Source: Planctomycetota bacterium
GTDB taxonomy: Bacteria; Planctomycetota; UBA11346
Direction: 5' to 3'
DNA length: 45,798 nucleotides
Assembly (NCBI GenBank): GCA_003136555.1
Contig: PLEW01000104.1
Span: forward strand, 1 to 45,798
The translations under genes were made by a program, and so were the position numbers. This document shows positions 9,484 through 17,978 of the stretch, piece by piece; position 1 is the stretch's first letter; every line of letters begins with the position of its first letter. A model generated the notes under the pieces. The model was not told where the DNA came from, did no database searches, and worked only from the letters and a program-made list of their open reading frames with translations.

Positions 9484-10176
9484 ATGTCGATTGATCGCTC
9501 ATGTATCATCGCGATGGTGATGGCGAGCATTGCCCTTGGGGCCTGTGCGAGTGAGCGAAATGCCGGCCAGTATTCGGTAGCGCCATCTCCGCCGACTGAT
9601 GAGCCGGTCGGCATTCAGGGCGGCGCCGCCGGCCTCAGCAATTCTTCGGCGCCGACCATCATGGTGGTTCCCGCCACGGATGATGTGCTCAGCCGAGCCG
9701 CTGCTGGTGGCACGATCATCCGCAAGATCCTGAGCGCCGCGAGGCCGACGATCGGGACGCCGTACAAATGGGGCGGCACCGATCTGTCCACTGGCATCGA
9801 CTGCTCGAACTACACATGGCTGCTCTATCGATCCATCGGCGTACCCTATGATCGCTACATCCGCACGCAGGTGCTGTCGGAATTGCGCGGCAATGCGGCA
9901 TTCAGCCAGACGACCTTCGACGACGCGCAGCCGGGCGACCTCCTGGTCTATGGGTATCGTGATGGCGCAGGCGCATGGCATGGCCATGTCGTCATCCTGG
10001 TGGACAAGACGGGTCGCGAGACCGGTCACAGAGGTCTGGTGCTCGGCGCTCAGGGTTCGCCAGTCAGCGCTGTGCAATTGGTGACCGTCACTGGATTCGA
10101 GCAAGGCTACTTCAAGACCCCTGAGATGCGCCTCCTCAATGTGCTCCGGCCATGGGAGCGCCCCGATGCGCACTGA
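9484..10176 (+). CDS. NlpC/P60-family lipoprotein (putative peptidoglycan endopeptidase)
   Basis: A 230-residue protein. It has a lipoprotein signal with a lipobox-like ALGACAS around residue 21, so it is probably anchored in a membrane. After a Ser/Pro-rich linker of about 50 residues comes an NlpC/P60 fold. GTPYKWGGTD and GIDCSNYTWLLY contain the catalytic cysteine (about residue 102), and WHGHVVILVD the catalytic histidine (about residue 163). Such enzymes cleave gamma-D-Glu-diaminopimelate or related peptide bonds in the cell wall. The spacing is normal, so the enzyme should be active. The ribosome site is weak (CCAGG), and a second in-frame ATG a few codons later is possible. The gene has no obvious operon partner. 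Confidence 0.82.
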   Translation: MSIDRSCIIAMVMASIALGACASERNAGQYSVAPSPPTDEPVGIQGGAAGLSNSSAPTIMVVPATDDVLSRAAAGGTIIRKILSAARPTIGTPYKWGGTDLSTGIDCSNYTWLLYRSIGVPYDRYIRTQVLSELRGNAAFSQTTFDDAQPGDLLVYGYRDGAGAWHGHVVILVDKTGRETGHRGLVLGAQGSPVSAVQLVTVTGFEQGYFKTPEMRLLNVLRPWERPDAH

Positions 10177-10239
10177 CCGGACGATGAACGGCCATCGTGG
10201 ATCATGCTGCGGCCGACCCAGGAGTCGACCTCGACCGGA

Positions 10240-10700
10240 TGGCGCAGCATCGTGAGCTCGATGGCTTCAGCCTGTTGCGCGCGTCGACCAATCCGGATCC
10301 GGTGGCCGATATCGGACGGAACCGATTCACCCACCCCTTCCTGCCGCACACCGGAAATCTGCAGTGCAGCGATGTTGTCGACCACGCCGCCATGCCCGAT
10401 CAGGGCGTTGCCGCCCTGATCGGGATCGATTGCAGCACGGCGATATCTCAGTGCGGATCGACGGCGACGGCGTGGAGCTGGTCGCGCTCACGCTGGCGGA
10501 GGAAGCCCCGCACCTGGTGGTGCGGAGGGTCGAGGTGCGTGGGGATCGCGCCCACGCCCGCTTGATCGCTCACGATGGAAAGGCCGAGATCGTGCCCATC
10601 GATCCCATCGAATGGCCTGTGGACGAGCCGATCGGCAGCGGTGCGGTCGAACTGGATTTTCCCCCCGTTCGCGATCCGCGCCCATCTGCTCCGTCGCTGA
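10240..10700 (+). pseudogene. Remnant of a GH38 alpha-mannosidase C-terminus, frameshifted
   Basis: Three consecutive pieces in two frames resemble the C-terminal beta domain of GH38 alpha-mannosidases. Piece one reads GFSLLRASTNPDPVADIGRN then FTHPFLPHTG (family pattern LLR-PDP-AD-G-H-F-PH-G). After a frame change near 10400-10440 comes VELVALTLAEE, VVRRVEVRGDRAHARL and PIEWPV (family pattern L-ALK-AED-R-E-G). A second shift at the TTTTCCCCCC run restores the first frame and gives PPFAIRAHLLRR and a TGA at 10698. The catalytic N-terminal domain is absent because the NlpC gene ends just upstream. The remnant cannot be functional. The alternative is sequencing error at the homopolymer for the second shift, but that would not restore the missing catalytic half. 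Confidence 0.65.
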
Positions 10701-10855
10701 TGAGTCGCAGTGTCGCGCTGCGGCGTGATCCATTCGTCTGGAATTCGACGACCTGGCCTGCGGCCGTGCGCGAGGTGTTGATTCAGATCTGCATAGTGAC
10801 GATGACCGCGGGGTGTTCACGAAGCCACATTATTTTGCTTCATGGTGACCACGTC

Positions 10856-11131
10856 ATGCATAGTGTCGTCACCTTGCTCAGGACAATAGCTTCTCCGACA
10901 GCAACCGTCCGTGAGGCCACGGCGAATCTCTCCCGCCTTCTGGACCTAGCCCACCATGGTCAGTCTACGATAATCACCAAGCGCGGGCGGGCTATAGCAC
11001 GCATAGTGTCCGTTCTGCCACCGAGCACGCACTCTGTAAGCCTTGAAGACGTTTTGGAGTTATTGGACATGGCAGGGCTCAGTGACCCCCCCCCGAGCGT
11101 CCGTGGAAGCCAACGTGGTTCAAGGTGGTGA
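10856..11131 (+). CDS. Phd/YefM-type antitoxin
   Basis: A 91-residue protein. I start it at ATG 10856, because the upstream part of the 255-codon track ORF is alpha-mannosidase debris. TVREATANLSRLLDLAHHGQ and TIITKRGRAIARIVS match the DNA-binding fold of Phd/YefM antitoxins (t-eAr-nL--Ll--v--g---iItkrGkpvA-lv). The C-terminal tail would bind and neutralise the toxin. The gene sits 49 nt before a PIN-domain toxin gene that carries a stop at codon 4. Such pairs normally repress their own promoter, which would lie in 10701-10855. Confidence 0.8.
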   Translation: MHSVVTLLRTIASPTATVREATANLSRLLDLAHHGQSTIITKRGRAIARIVSVLPPSTHSVSLEDVLELLDMAGLSDPPPSVRGSQRGSRW

Positions 11132-11180
11132 GACCACGCTCAGGCTATTCCATAAGTGAGTCAGTGGCGAGCATGCGGCG

Positions 11181-11573
11181 ATGACCGTCTAGTGGGATGC
11201 CAGTGCCTTAGTTGCCGTCTCCATATCGGATGCATGCTCTCAGCGTGCACGAAAGCTCTTTTTCAATATGGGAAAGCCGATGAGTTCCTGGCTGTGTTTT
11301 GCTGAAACGCATGCAGCATTGCGCTCGGCAAAGGATCTTGGACGCATATCATCCGGTGTTTACAGGAACGCAGTGAGGCGATTCGAGGACGATGGGAAGC
11401 AATTCCGTAGAATTCCGGTTAGGGATTCGCTAGCAGCCGAACTCAGGCGGCTGTTCACGCATCACAGCATTCGTGGCGCCGATGCAACGCATTTGGCGAC
11501 GGCGCTTGCGTTTCAGCGTCATTTGGCCGTAGCACATGATCAGATGATCTTTGCTTGTCATGACGCAGCATGA
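11181..11573 (+). pseudogene. VapC-like PIN-domain toxin with amber stop at codon 4
   Basis: The frame reads ATG ACC GTC TAG TGG GAT GCC AGT and then stays open to a TGA at 11571. Without the TAG the product would begin MTV-x-WDASALVAV, the standard PIN opening with the first metal-binding aspartate. Later features also fit: a conserved glutamate in CFAETHAAL, then RGADATHLATAL with the second acidic residue, and a C-terminal CHDAA. A TAC-to-TAG change would explain the stop. The track ORF from 11268 is only the downstream part and would lack the first active-site aspartate. PIN toxins are ribonucleases, and this one is probably dead while its antitoxin is intact. Confidence 0.72.
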
Positions 11574-11870
11574 GCGACTGCCGCCGAAGCCGAGCAATTG
11601 CAGGTAGCCTGGTCGGTCACTTAACCTCTGGCGTTGGAATTCTAGTGCCGATGTCGTCGCCATGCTGACATCGGGTGGCGCTTGGCTATGATCAACCGAC
11701 GGCGTACATGCTGGTCGAGATCGCCAGTGACGTCGACAGACGCATTCCCAGGCCGAGGAATTGCTCCATGGAGTGGTAGACGTTCTTCAGCCGGTTGAGG
11801 GAATCGATTGGAAGAGTGGACGAAGTGGGACGTTGAGGAACGCATGGCACAGGCAATGCGGTTCGCCGGG
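11574..11870. other. Intergenic region with a possible gene fragment
   Basis: About 300 bp between the dead toxin and the GH-A gene. On the minus strand a high-GC3 frame reads PIDSLNRLKNVYHSMEQFLG and stops near 11692. It looks like a real protein tail but I do not recognise it and it has no convincing start. Nothing else is visible. Confidence 0.25.
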
Positions 11871-14459
11871 TCAACGATTCGCGGTGCGGTGCGCCAATCC
11901 CCCTGAACCGATGTAATCGATCTGCACCCGGGACCAGGTCCAGGTGGCGGATCCGGCATTGGCAGGACCGGGGCTGACGGCCTGCAGGGCGAAGGCGATC
12001 CGCCAGCCGGCGGTCAGGCGCAGCGTCTGCGACCAGTCACTCTGCTGCGGATAGTTGCCGAATCCGCCCGGGAGATTGAGCGGGAGCGTTGCCAGCGGCC
12101 GCATGGCATCGGCATTGAAGCCGAGCAGGGCGATGGTCAGCGCCGCATGGCCGGCGCTGGGGGAGCTGAAGCGCGTCAGCTGACCGCTGGCGTGCACCCG
12201 GTACCAACCGGACTGGGGGGCGCGGAACAGCAATGCCTGGGCCGGACTCGATTGGACGCCTGCGGTGCAGGCTGCGGTCAGATGCTCCAGAGGCGGAGCT
12301 ATCGGGATGAGTCCGTCCGTGACCGCGAGCCCGGGAAGCACTTGGACGGCGCCGCTCCAGGGATTCTCCTGCGGGGACGGAGGTATCGCCCCGGGGATGC
12401 TCCAGCTGAAGCGGCTCGGAGCCGTGCCCGACGGTGCGTCTGCCGGGGGTGGGGTGGTCTGTGCGCTCTCGCCGGTGAGCGCGAGCACCAGGGAGCCCAG
12501 CCGCAGCAGCTTCGGCGCATCATCCGGATGGCCGCGCTGGACGAGGGTGATCACCGCTGTCGCCATGCCATCGTGCGGCACGGGCACGCGGCCCAGGCGT
12601 ATCCGGCTATGCCAGTCTGGACGGACGGTGGCGGTCTGGCCATCGATGGCGATGGTGACGCTGTCGCCATCGCGGGCGCCAAGCAGGCCGACCTGGAGCG
12701 ATGCGCCATCGGCGCCGGATAGGGACTCCGGGGTCAGGGGGACATGCACCGTGATAGCTGGCTGGTCAGCGGTGAAGTCCCGGTGGATGACATCGCCGAA
12801 GAGCGTGCGCTCCCAGCGGCATCGACTCGGAGGCGGAGTGGAGGCGGCGATCGGGAAGCTCAGGCAGCGGACCTCATCGCCAGCGAGCTCCAGCTGGTCG
12901 GGCAGCCGATCGGCCACCATCTCGCCGCTTTCGATGCGCGACCGATCGCTGGATGGCGGTCCAGCCGTCGGCGGCGTCGGCGTCGGCGATGCTGCTGGTG
13001 CGAGCGCGCTGCCGCCGTTGACCCCGCCGGCGGCGGCATCCTGGAAGCCTTCGGGCAGATGGCGCTCCAGGCTGAGGTGCGCGTCCGGTTCGACCAGGCG
13101 TGCGAAGCGCTCGAGCACCAGCCCGGCCGGCGCCATCGGGCCGTCCAGCCGCAGTCCGATCTCCTGGGCGGCAGAGGAGGTATTGACCAGCACGATGGAC
13201 ATCCTGCGGCTGCCGGTCAGATCGTCGCGGGCAACCGCCGCGAACGCCCGCACGGCGCTCTGGGCGGCGCTGGTCGCCAGCCGGGTACCGCGGAAGGGTG
13301 CCCACACCCGGTACACGCGCGCCAGCGCGTGCTGATCGGCAGGATCGGTGCCCTTGAGGAAGGTGAACTTGCCGCCGGCGTCGGCGAACAGGTCGTGCGG
13401 CTGGAGGCTGAGCAGCAGATCGGGCTGGAGATCGAGGAATGCCATGACCTGCTCCTGCCAGCTCGCCACGCGGCGCCGCCAGACGCGGGCCGGAGAGGCG
13501 ATATCCTCGGGCTTGAGGTAGACGCCGTATTCGCTGATCATGACGGGTATGCGCTTGCCGGTACTCAGCCACAGGGCGTTGACGATGGTCTGCACCTCCT
13601 CGACCCCGACGGATGCGCTCGCATCATAGAGGTGGAAGTCGACGAAATCGAGCTGGTCACCCACCTGGGCGATGAGCGGTTCGGCCCACTGCTTCCAGGT
13701 GTACCAGGAAGCCGACCCTGCCTGGGCCGGAGGCCATGAGAGCGGCCAGCAGAGGGTCGGCCCGCCGATCTTCACTCCAGGGTTGCGCTCGCGCACGGCT
13801 GTCGCCACGGCGCGGAAGATCGTCGCCCACTCCCGCCCGTCATGACCCTGCTGGAACCAGGAGGCATTCGGCTCATTGCCCAGGTGGAGCCAGGTCAGCT
13901 GGGGATCGGCACGGCGCATGAGCGCGACGTATTCCGCCCACATCTCGCCAGCGGCGAGCGGGTCCTTGGGGAAGTCGGTGATGCTGGGCTTGCCTGCGGT
14001 GGCCATGCCACCGTTGAGCGAGTCCGGGTAGCCCAGGAGATACAGCATCGGCTCGATGCCGAGGTCCCGCCAGGCGCGCAGGCATTGTGGGATGGCGTAA
14101 CCGCCGAGGGGATGGTCCAGGCGGTTCAGGGCCTCCGGGGAATCGGCCCAGCCGGCGGCTGGATGGGCATCCTTAGCGAAGACCCAGCGGGAATCGCCCG
14201 GCAGGCCTGCCCAGCGGATGCCGCTGCGCCGCAGGATCGGCAGCCAGGGCGAATCGGTGGAGGTGGCGGCGCCATCATAGGCGGTGATGCCGAACAGGCC
14301 ATCGGGGATGGCCGAGACGCCGTTGATCTCCTGGATGGTATCGCTGTGGACGATGACGTCATCCGCAGTCAGCGGAGCGATGGTCAGCAGTGAGGCGCAG
14401 GCGAGGGCGAGGTGACGGGAGAGGCGGTGGGAGGTGGAGGTCGTGGGTGACGCTGGCAT
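11871..14459 (-). CDS. Secreted clan GH-A glycoside hydrolase (GH39/GH86-like)
   Basis: An 862-residue protein with AGGAG 5 nt before the ATG and a signal peptide (HLALACASLLTIAPLTA). Residues about 40-400 form a TIM barrel of clan GH-A. LTWLHLGNEPNASW near residue 195 carries the acid/base glutamate, and VMISEYGVY near residue 310 carries the nucleophile. GNEP plus a late SEYG fits GH39 (xylosidase/iduronidase) and GH86 (agarase/porphyranase) types. I cannot choose between them. A beta-sandwich domain follows, then about 400 residues with Pro/Ala-rich linkers (SPTPTPPTAGPP) and two jelly-roll-like stretches, likely binding modules. It is 15 nt downstream of a LacI gene, so the two are probably cotranscribed and sugar-regulated. 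Confidence 0.75.
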   Translation of the reverse strand: MPASPTTSTSHRLSRHLALACASLLTIAPLTADDVIVHSDTIQEINGVSAIPDGLFGITAYDGAATSTDSPWLPILRRSGIRWAGLPGDSRWVFAKDAHPAAGWADSPEALNRLDHPLGGYAIPQCLRAWRDLGIEPMLYLLGYPDSLNGGMATAGKPSITDFPKDPLAAGEMWAEYVALMRRADPQLTWLHLGNEPNASWFQQGHDGREWATIFRAVATAVRERNPGVKIGGPTLCWPLSWPPAQAGSASWYTWKQWAEPLIAQVGDQLDFVDFHLYDASASVGVEEVQTIVNALWLSTGKRIPVMISEYGVYLKPEDIASPARVWRRRVASWQEQVMAFLDLQPDLLLSLQPHDLFADAGGKFTFLKGTDPADQHALARVYRVWAPFRGTRLATSAAQSAVRAFAAVARDDLTGSRRMSIVLVNTSSAAQEIGLRLDGPMAPAGLVLERFARLVEPDAHLSLERHLPEGFQDAAAGGVNGGSALAPAASPTPTPPTAGPPSSDRSRIESGEMVADRLPDQLELAGDEVRCLSFPIAASTPPPSRCRWERTLFGDVIHRDFTADQPAITVHVPLTPESLSGADGASLQVGLLGARDGDSVTIAIDGQTATVRPDWHSRIRLGRVPVPHDGMATAVITLVQRGHPDDAPKLLRLGSLVLALTGESAQTTPPPADAPSGTAPSRFSWSIPGAIPPSPQENPWSGAVQVLPGLAVTDGLIPIAPPLEHLTAACTAGVQSSPAQALLFRAPQSGWYRVHASGQLTRFSSPSAGHAALTIALLGFNADAMRPLATLPLNLPGGFGNYPQQSDWSQTLRLTAGWRIAFALQAVSPGPANAGSATWTWSRVQIDYIGSGGLAHRTANR

Positions 14460-14474
14460 GGTCGCTCCTGGGGT

Positions 14475-15494
14475 TCACGGGACCCGGGCGGTCGAGGCGC
14501 GTGGCGCGAAGGTGACGGGGACGAGCAGGCGCTGCGGCGCCGAGCGATCGCCGGCGCAGCGAACCAGCATGCGCCGGGCGGCGAGGCTGCCGATCTGGTA
14601 GGCATGCTGCTGGACGGTGGTGAGGGGGGGAGCCATCAGGGCGGCAAGGGGCAGATCCCCGAAGCCGATGATCGACAGATCCGCGGGAATGCGCCGGCCC
14701 AGGCGTGCGGCCGCGCGATAGGCACCAGCAGCCAGGAGATCATTGGCGCAGAACATGGCGGTGATGCGTGGCGCTGCGGCGAGCAGCTGGCATGCCTGCT
14801 GCTCGCCATCGCTGAAGGTCGGATCTTCTGCGACCTGGCATGCCGCGCCGGCGGCGGCGGCGGCGGCGAGGAAGGCATCATGCCGCTGCCTGCCGGTGCT
14901 GGTGAAGAGCGCGCCGGCGACATGGCCGAGGTGGCGATGGCCGAGGGCCAGGAAGTGCTCGGCGGCCAGGCGGCCGCCGTCAGCGTCATCGCAGCCGACG
15001 AAATCGACCTGGGCATTGGTCAGCACCCGGTCCACGGCGATGACCGGCAGGTCCCGCTCGATGGCTTCGTGGAAGTAGACGTCATCGGCATCGTCGATCA
15101 CCGGACGCAGGATGATGCCATCGACGCGCCGGTCGATCATGCGGTGGAGCTGCTCCAGTTCGGTCACCGTGCGGTGCGGCGGTCGTGCTGGGCCGCTCCA
15201 CAGGACCAGTGGGCAGAAGTCCTCCGCGACCAGGGCGTCGTGGATGCCGCAGACCATGTCGGCATGGAAGGGATCATCCACCGGCACCATGACCCCGATG
15301 GTGCGCGTGCGCCCGGTCTGCATGCCCTGGACCAGCAGATTGGGCCGGTAGCGCAAGCGCCTGGCGGCTGCGGTGATGCGCCGTGCGGTCGCCGGCGCGA
15401 CCGTGCCCTGGCCGCGCAGGACGCGTGACACTGTGCTGATCGCCACCCCGGCATGGCGGGCGATGTCGGCGAGGCTCGGCAATGGGCGTGGCAT
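14475..15494 (-). CDS. LacI-family transcriptional repressor
   Basis: A 339-residue protein starting at ATG 15494 (MPRPLPSLADIARHAG). The track start 26 codons upstream precedes the natural HTH and is unlikely. SLADIARHAGVAISTVSRVL is the classic LacI helix-turn-helix. RPNLLVQGMQTGRTRTIGVM is the hinge and entry into the periplasmic-binding-protein-like core, which continues with VDFVGCDDADGG, FCANDLLAAGA and ISIIGFGD-type strands. It probably represses its own operon with the GH-A hydrolase 15 nt downstream and is released by a sugar ligand. No strong ribosome site is seen before 15494, so translation may be leaderless or weak. Confidence 0.9.
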   Translation of the reverse strand: MPRPLPSLADIARHAGVAISTVSRVLRGQGTVAPATARRITAAARRLRYRPNLLVQGMQTGRTRTIGVMVPVDDPFHADMVCGIHDALVAEDFCPLVLWSGPARPPHRTVTELEQLHRMIDRRVDGIILRPVIDDADDVYFHEAIERDLPVIAVDRVLTNAQVDFVGCDDADGGRLAAEHFLALGHRHLGHVAGALFTSTGRQRHDAFLAAAAAAGAACQVAEDPTFSDGEQQACQLLAAAPRITAMFCANDLLAAGAYRAAARLGRRIPADLSIIGFGDLPLAALMAPPLTTVQQHAYQIGSLAARRMLVRCAGDRSAPQRLLVPVTFAPRASTARVP

Positions 15495-15767
15495 GGGCAC
15501 GGCTGAGTATTGATAAAAAATGCTGAAAGCAACTATTTGCCTAAAATCCCATCTGCGATGCTTCCCAGGCATGCATTGACGTCGTCAAGCGCCTGCCCCG
15601 CCGGCGGCGAATGGGCATCAGCGCGCTGCATCTGCTCGGCCCCCATGCCGATGACCGCTGCGTCGAATCCGCCTGCATTGCCACGGAACCGAGCGCTCGC
15701 GGTGGAGCATGGCACCCGCCGTGCGCCTCGCCATTTCCTGACCTGACAGCCGCAGGAGAATGCCTCC
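15495..15767. promoter_or_regulatory. Promoter region of the lacI-GH operon
   Basis: An AT-rich patch (TTGATAAAAAATGCTG) stands out from the GC-rich surroundings just upstream of lacI. It includes an imperfect inverted repeat, GCAACTATTTGC (15529-15540), which could be a LacI operator half-set. This is weak evidence. The remainder up to 15767 has no gene I can support. Confidence 0.3.
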
Positions 15768-16013
15768 ATGATCGCCATCCATCCCCGATCCCTCGTTGAT
15801 GAAGCCGGACGTCACGTGGCTGTCCAGGTGCCGGTGGACGGGTTCCGCATCCAGGCAATCTCCGCCTATGAGGCTGGCAAGGCCAGCGAGGGTGAGGCGG
15901 CGACGATGCTCGGCATCACGCGGCCAGAAGGTGATGCTCTGGCTGCCGCTGCCGGCTCATCCACCTGTTCCCATACGCGCGAATCGCTGGAGGCGGAGCT
16001 CGCCGATCGCTGA
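15768..16013 (+). CDS. Small antitoxin-like protein, possibly chimeric
   Basis: An 81-residue ORF with AGGAG 9 nt before the ATG. The first 28 residues (MIAIHPRSLVDEAGRHVAVQ, then VPVDGF) resemble the start of Phd-like antitoxins that sit before toxin genes. The rest (ISAYEAGKASEGEAATMLGI and HTRESLEAELADR) resembles UPF0175 antitoxins (Y-GK-S-G-AA-LG). The join between the two types suggests a fusion or a deletion. Directly downstream, in another frame, VGIIDASPCIPGEEIEAHG recalls the start of a DUF3368/PIN toxin but soon loses resemblance. The ORF may be an orphan or decayed antitoxin. The function is not established. Confidence 0.4.
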   Translation: MIAIHPRSLVDEAGRHVAVQVPVDGFRIQAISAYEAGKASEGEAATMLGITRPEGDALAAAAGSSTCSHTRESLEAELADR

Positions 16014-16159
16014 AGTCGGGATCATCGACGCCAGCCCCTGCATCCCCGGAGAGGAGATCGAGGCGCATGGCAAGCAAGCCTACAGGCTGCACGCGGCGAG
16101 AGATGCCAGCGTGCAGCCATCGATGGGTTGCCAGGTGATCAGTGCACGCTCACGGGGAG

Positions 16160-16660
16160 CTATTTGCTCGCCACGGGAGGACTATCGAGAGGAAGCACCA
16201 TGGAGCCATGATCCTGTATGAAGAGGGTCAATACCCATGGTTCATGATTCGAGGAGAGCGCTTGCGGTACTGAGCCGTAGATCTCGATTTCTCTGCTGGC
16301 GCTAGGAAGGATCGTATATGAGCTGCCTAATACCCGAGCAGCTTCCCCCCCGACATCATCATAGTCGCTGTTGTGACCCCAGCGTATGGCCTGGATCGTG
16401 GCCATCTGATTATTGCTGACTGCCGCAGCCCAGAACGCCTGCCCGGTCGGAGCTTTCAGCGTGATGGGAGAGGATGACTGATTGGTGACCTTCACCCAGG
16501 CATCGATTGAGGTGCTGCTTTTGATGAACTGCTCAACGGCGACATGCAATCCCGAATTATCGGCGGTGGGCGCCTTCGCGGGATCGAAGCGTACCAGCCC
16601 CTCGTCGCATCCCGTCAGGGCGATGATGAGGGTGGTCAGGGCTAGCGTTTTCGGTTTCAT
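16160..16660 (-). CDS. Hypothetical lipoprotein
   Basis: A 166-residue protein. Start ATG 16660 is chosen because AAAGGA lies 7 nt upstream and the N-terminus MKPKTLALTTLIIALTGCDE is a lipoprotein signal with an LTGC lipobox. The mature part (about 148 residues) is beta-rich with no cysteine pair and looks like one Ig-like domain (DAWVKVTNQSSSPITLKAPT, IEIYGSVPQAL). No family was recognised. It stands alone between an antitoxin-like ORF and a long gene-free stretch. Its role is unknown. Confidence 0.65.
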   Translation of the reverse strand: MKPKTLALTTLIIALTGCDEGLVRFDPAKAPTADNSGLHVAVEQFIKSSTSIDAWVKVTNQSSSPITLKAPTGQAFWAAAVSNNQMATIQAIRWGHNSDYDDVGGEAARVLGSSYTILPSASREIEIYGSVPQALSSNHEPWVLTLFIQDHGSMVLPLDSPPVASK

Positions 16661-17392
16661 GAGTTGTTCCTTTTCCGGGGATCTTTGCAGTCCCCGATGG
16701 GTGAGGGTGAACGGCGAGTGTACTGACAGGGGCGCTTTGACTGTTCCTGGATTCGCTTGTCCTGGCCCGCGGGCTGGGCTCGGGCCGAAAGCATTGGCGA
16801 GGAATGGGACACGCGTCGGAGATGACTTGGTCAGAGTCCCATGCATTCAAACAGAACCACGTGATCCGGCAGCGGTATTCCAGCACAGGTTGTGCCATGG
16901 CGCTGCATGGCCGAGGCAACGGCACGTATCAGACCCGTCTCTCAGGGCGCGATGACGGGCATCAGTGATGTATCGGCTGGACGTGCGGGTGGTGTGTTTG
17001 ATGGATCGCGACGATGGTCGTGATGAGGAGATGCCGACGTCATCCGCTCGTCTCGATGGGAGGAGCGAAGCGGGTGCCAATACGACCATGTCCTGGTCAA
17101 GGCGTGTCGCGGATTCATCAGTGCAAAGCGCATGCATTCGCGCGGCAGTCGAGGGGAAAACGCATGATCATGGGCTCATGGCCTGAGACTGATGGCGGGC
17201 TCGAGCGGCAGGGTGATGATCTGCTGGTCGCAGGCGCTGACCCCGATGCTGTCCCGAAGGTCGGCTACTCGTCTCATCGCCGAGTCCTGGAATGATCCAG
17301 GAACATCCGAACGATTGGCGTGGCGCTCGCTCAGCACCCATGACCGATGCTCGATGATCGGTCGACGATCACGCTCAATCACGGAGGCTGCC
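16661..17392. other. 730-bp stretch without a recognisable gene
   Basis: This lies between two divergently oriented small secreted-protein genes. Track ORFs here (16482, 16965, 17014, 17176) lack ribosome sites and have compositions typical of chance frames. The stretch should hold promoters for the lipoprotein gene and the Gly/Pro-rich gene. No repeat, tRNA or hairpin of note was seen. Confidence 0.35.
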
Positions 17393-17800
17393 ATGGGCAC
17401 CACACGGCTCATCATGTCGCTCATCATTCTGTCTGTCAGCTCCATCGCCTTGGATGCGAGATCCTTCGGCGAGGACGCTGGAGCTGCCCCGCCAGGAGGA
17501 GGCGCAGCCCAGGCAGGCCAGTCATCCGCTCCCCAGGACGGCGGAGATCCGCAGGTCCATATAGGGCGAACGGGCGAAGGACCGACCAATGGTCCCGGCA
17601 CCGGGCTCCCCGGTTCGGAAAGCCGCGGCCAGGCCGTTCCCGGGTCAGGGACATCGGGATCAACCCTCAACATCCCCAACATCGCCAACGGGGGCATTCC
17701 CCATCCGTCGGTTCCTAATCCTGGGCAGACACCGACGGGAACCGGGAGCTCGCCTCCGACGTCAACGCTTGGAACCCCAAGTACCGGGGGAAGTCGCTGA
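17393..17800 (+). CDS. Small secreted Gly/Pro/Ser-rich protein
   Basis: A 135-residue protein. Start ATG 17393 follows GGAGG at 5 nt, which is the best ribosome site in this part of the window. The 202-codon track start is rejected for that reason. A signal peptide (MGTTRLIMSLIILSVSSIAL) is followed by a low-complexity mature part rich in Gly, Pro, Ser and Thr (GAAPPGGGAAQ, GTGLPGSESRG, PTGTGSSPPTS). It has no cysteine and no recognisable domain, so it is probably disordered. It may be a surface or matrix protein. The function is unknown. A hairpin follows the stop. Confidence 0.6.
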   Translation: MGTTRLIMSLIILSVSSIALDARSFGEDAGAAPPGGGAAQAGQSSAPQDGGDPQVHIGRTGEGPTNGPGTGLPGSESRGQAVPGSGTSGSTLNIPNIANGGIPHPSVPNPGQTPTGTGSSPPTSTLGTPSTGGSR

Positions 17801-17848
17801 CCAGGATTCGGCGTTGACTGCCCTGGGCCACTGACCGCTGACAGCTGG

Positions 17849-17876
17849 GGACGCACGCCCGGGCCGGAATGCGTCC
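17849..17876 (+). terminator. Hairpin between convergent genes
   Basis: GGACGCA and TGCGTCC pair perfectly (7 bp) around a 14-nt GC-rich loop that contains the palindrome GCCCGGGC. It lies 49 nt after the small secreted-protein stop and faces the end of the first DUF1501 gene, as a bidirectional terminator would. There is no strong T-run. Confidence 0.4.
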
Positions 17877-17978
17877 TGTATCCTGATCTGGAGCGGGCTG
17901 CGAGACGACCATGGCCCACCGCAGGCGATTCACGGTATCCATGCGGCGCCGATCAGGCAACGCTCCGATGCATGACGC

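Noticed and set aside
9499-10173. 224-residue minus-strand ORF opposite the NlpC gene
   Set aside because: It is antisense. The plus-strand frame has the lipobox and catalytic residues.
17176-17919. 247-residue Pro-rich minus-strand ORF
   Set aside because: Its Pro-richness mirrors the Gly-rich plus-strand gene, which has a strong GGAGG site and a signal peptide.
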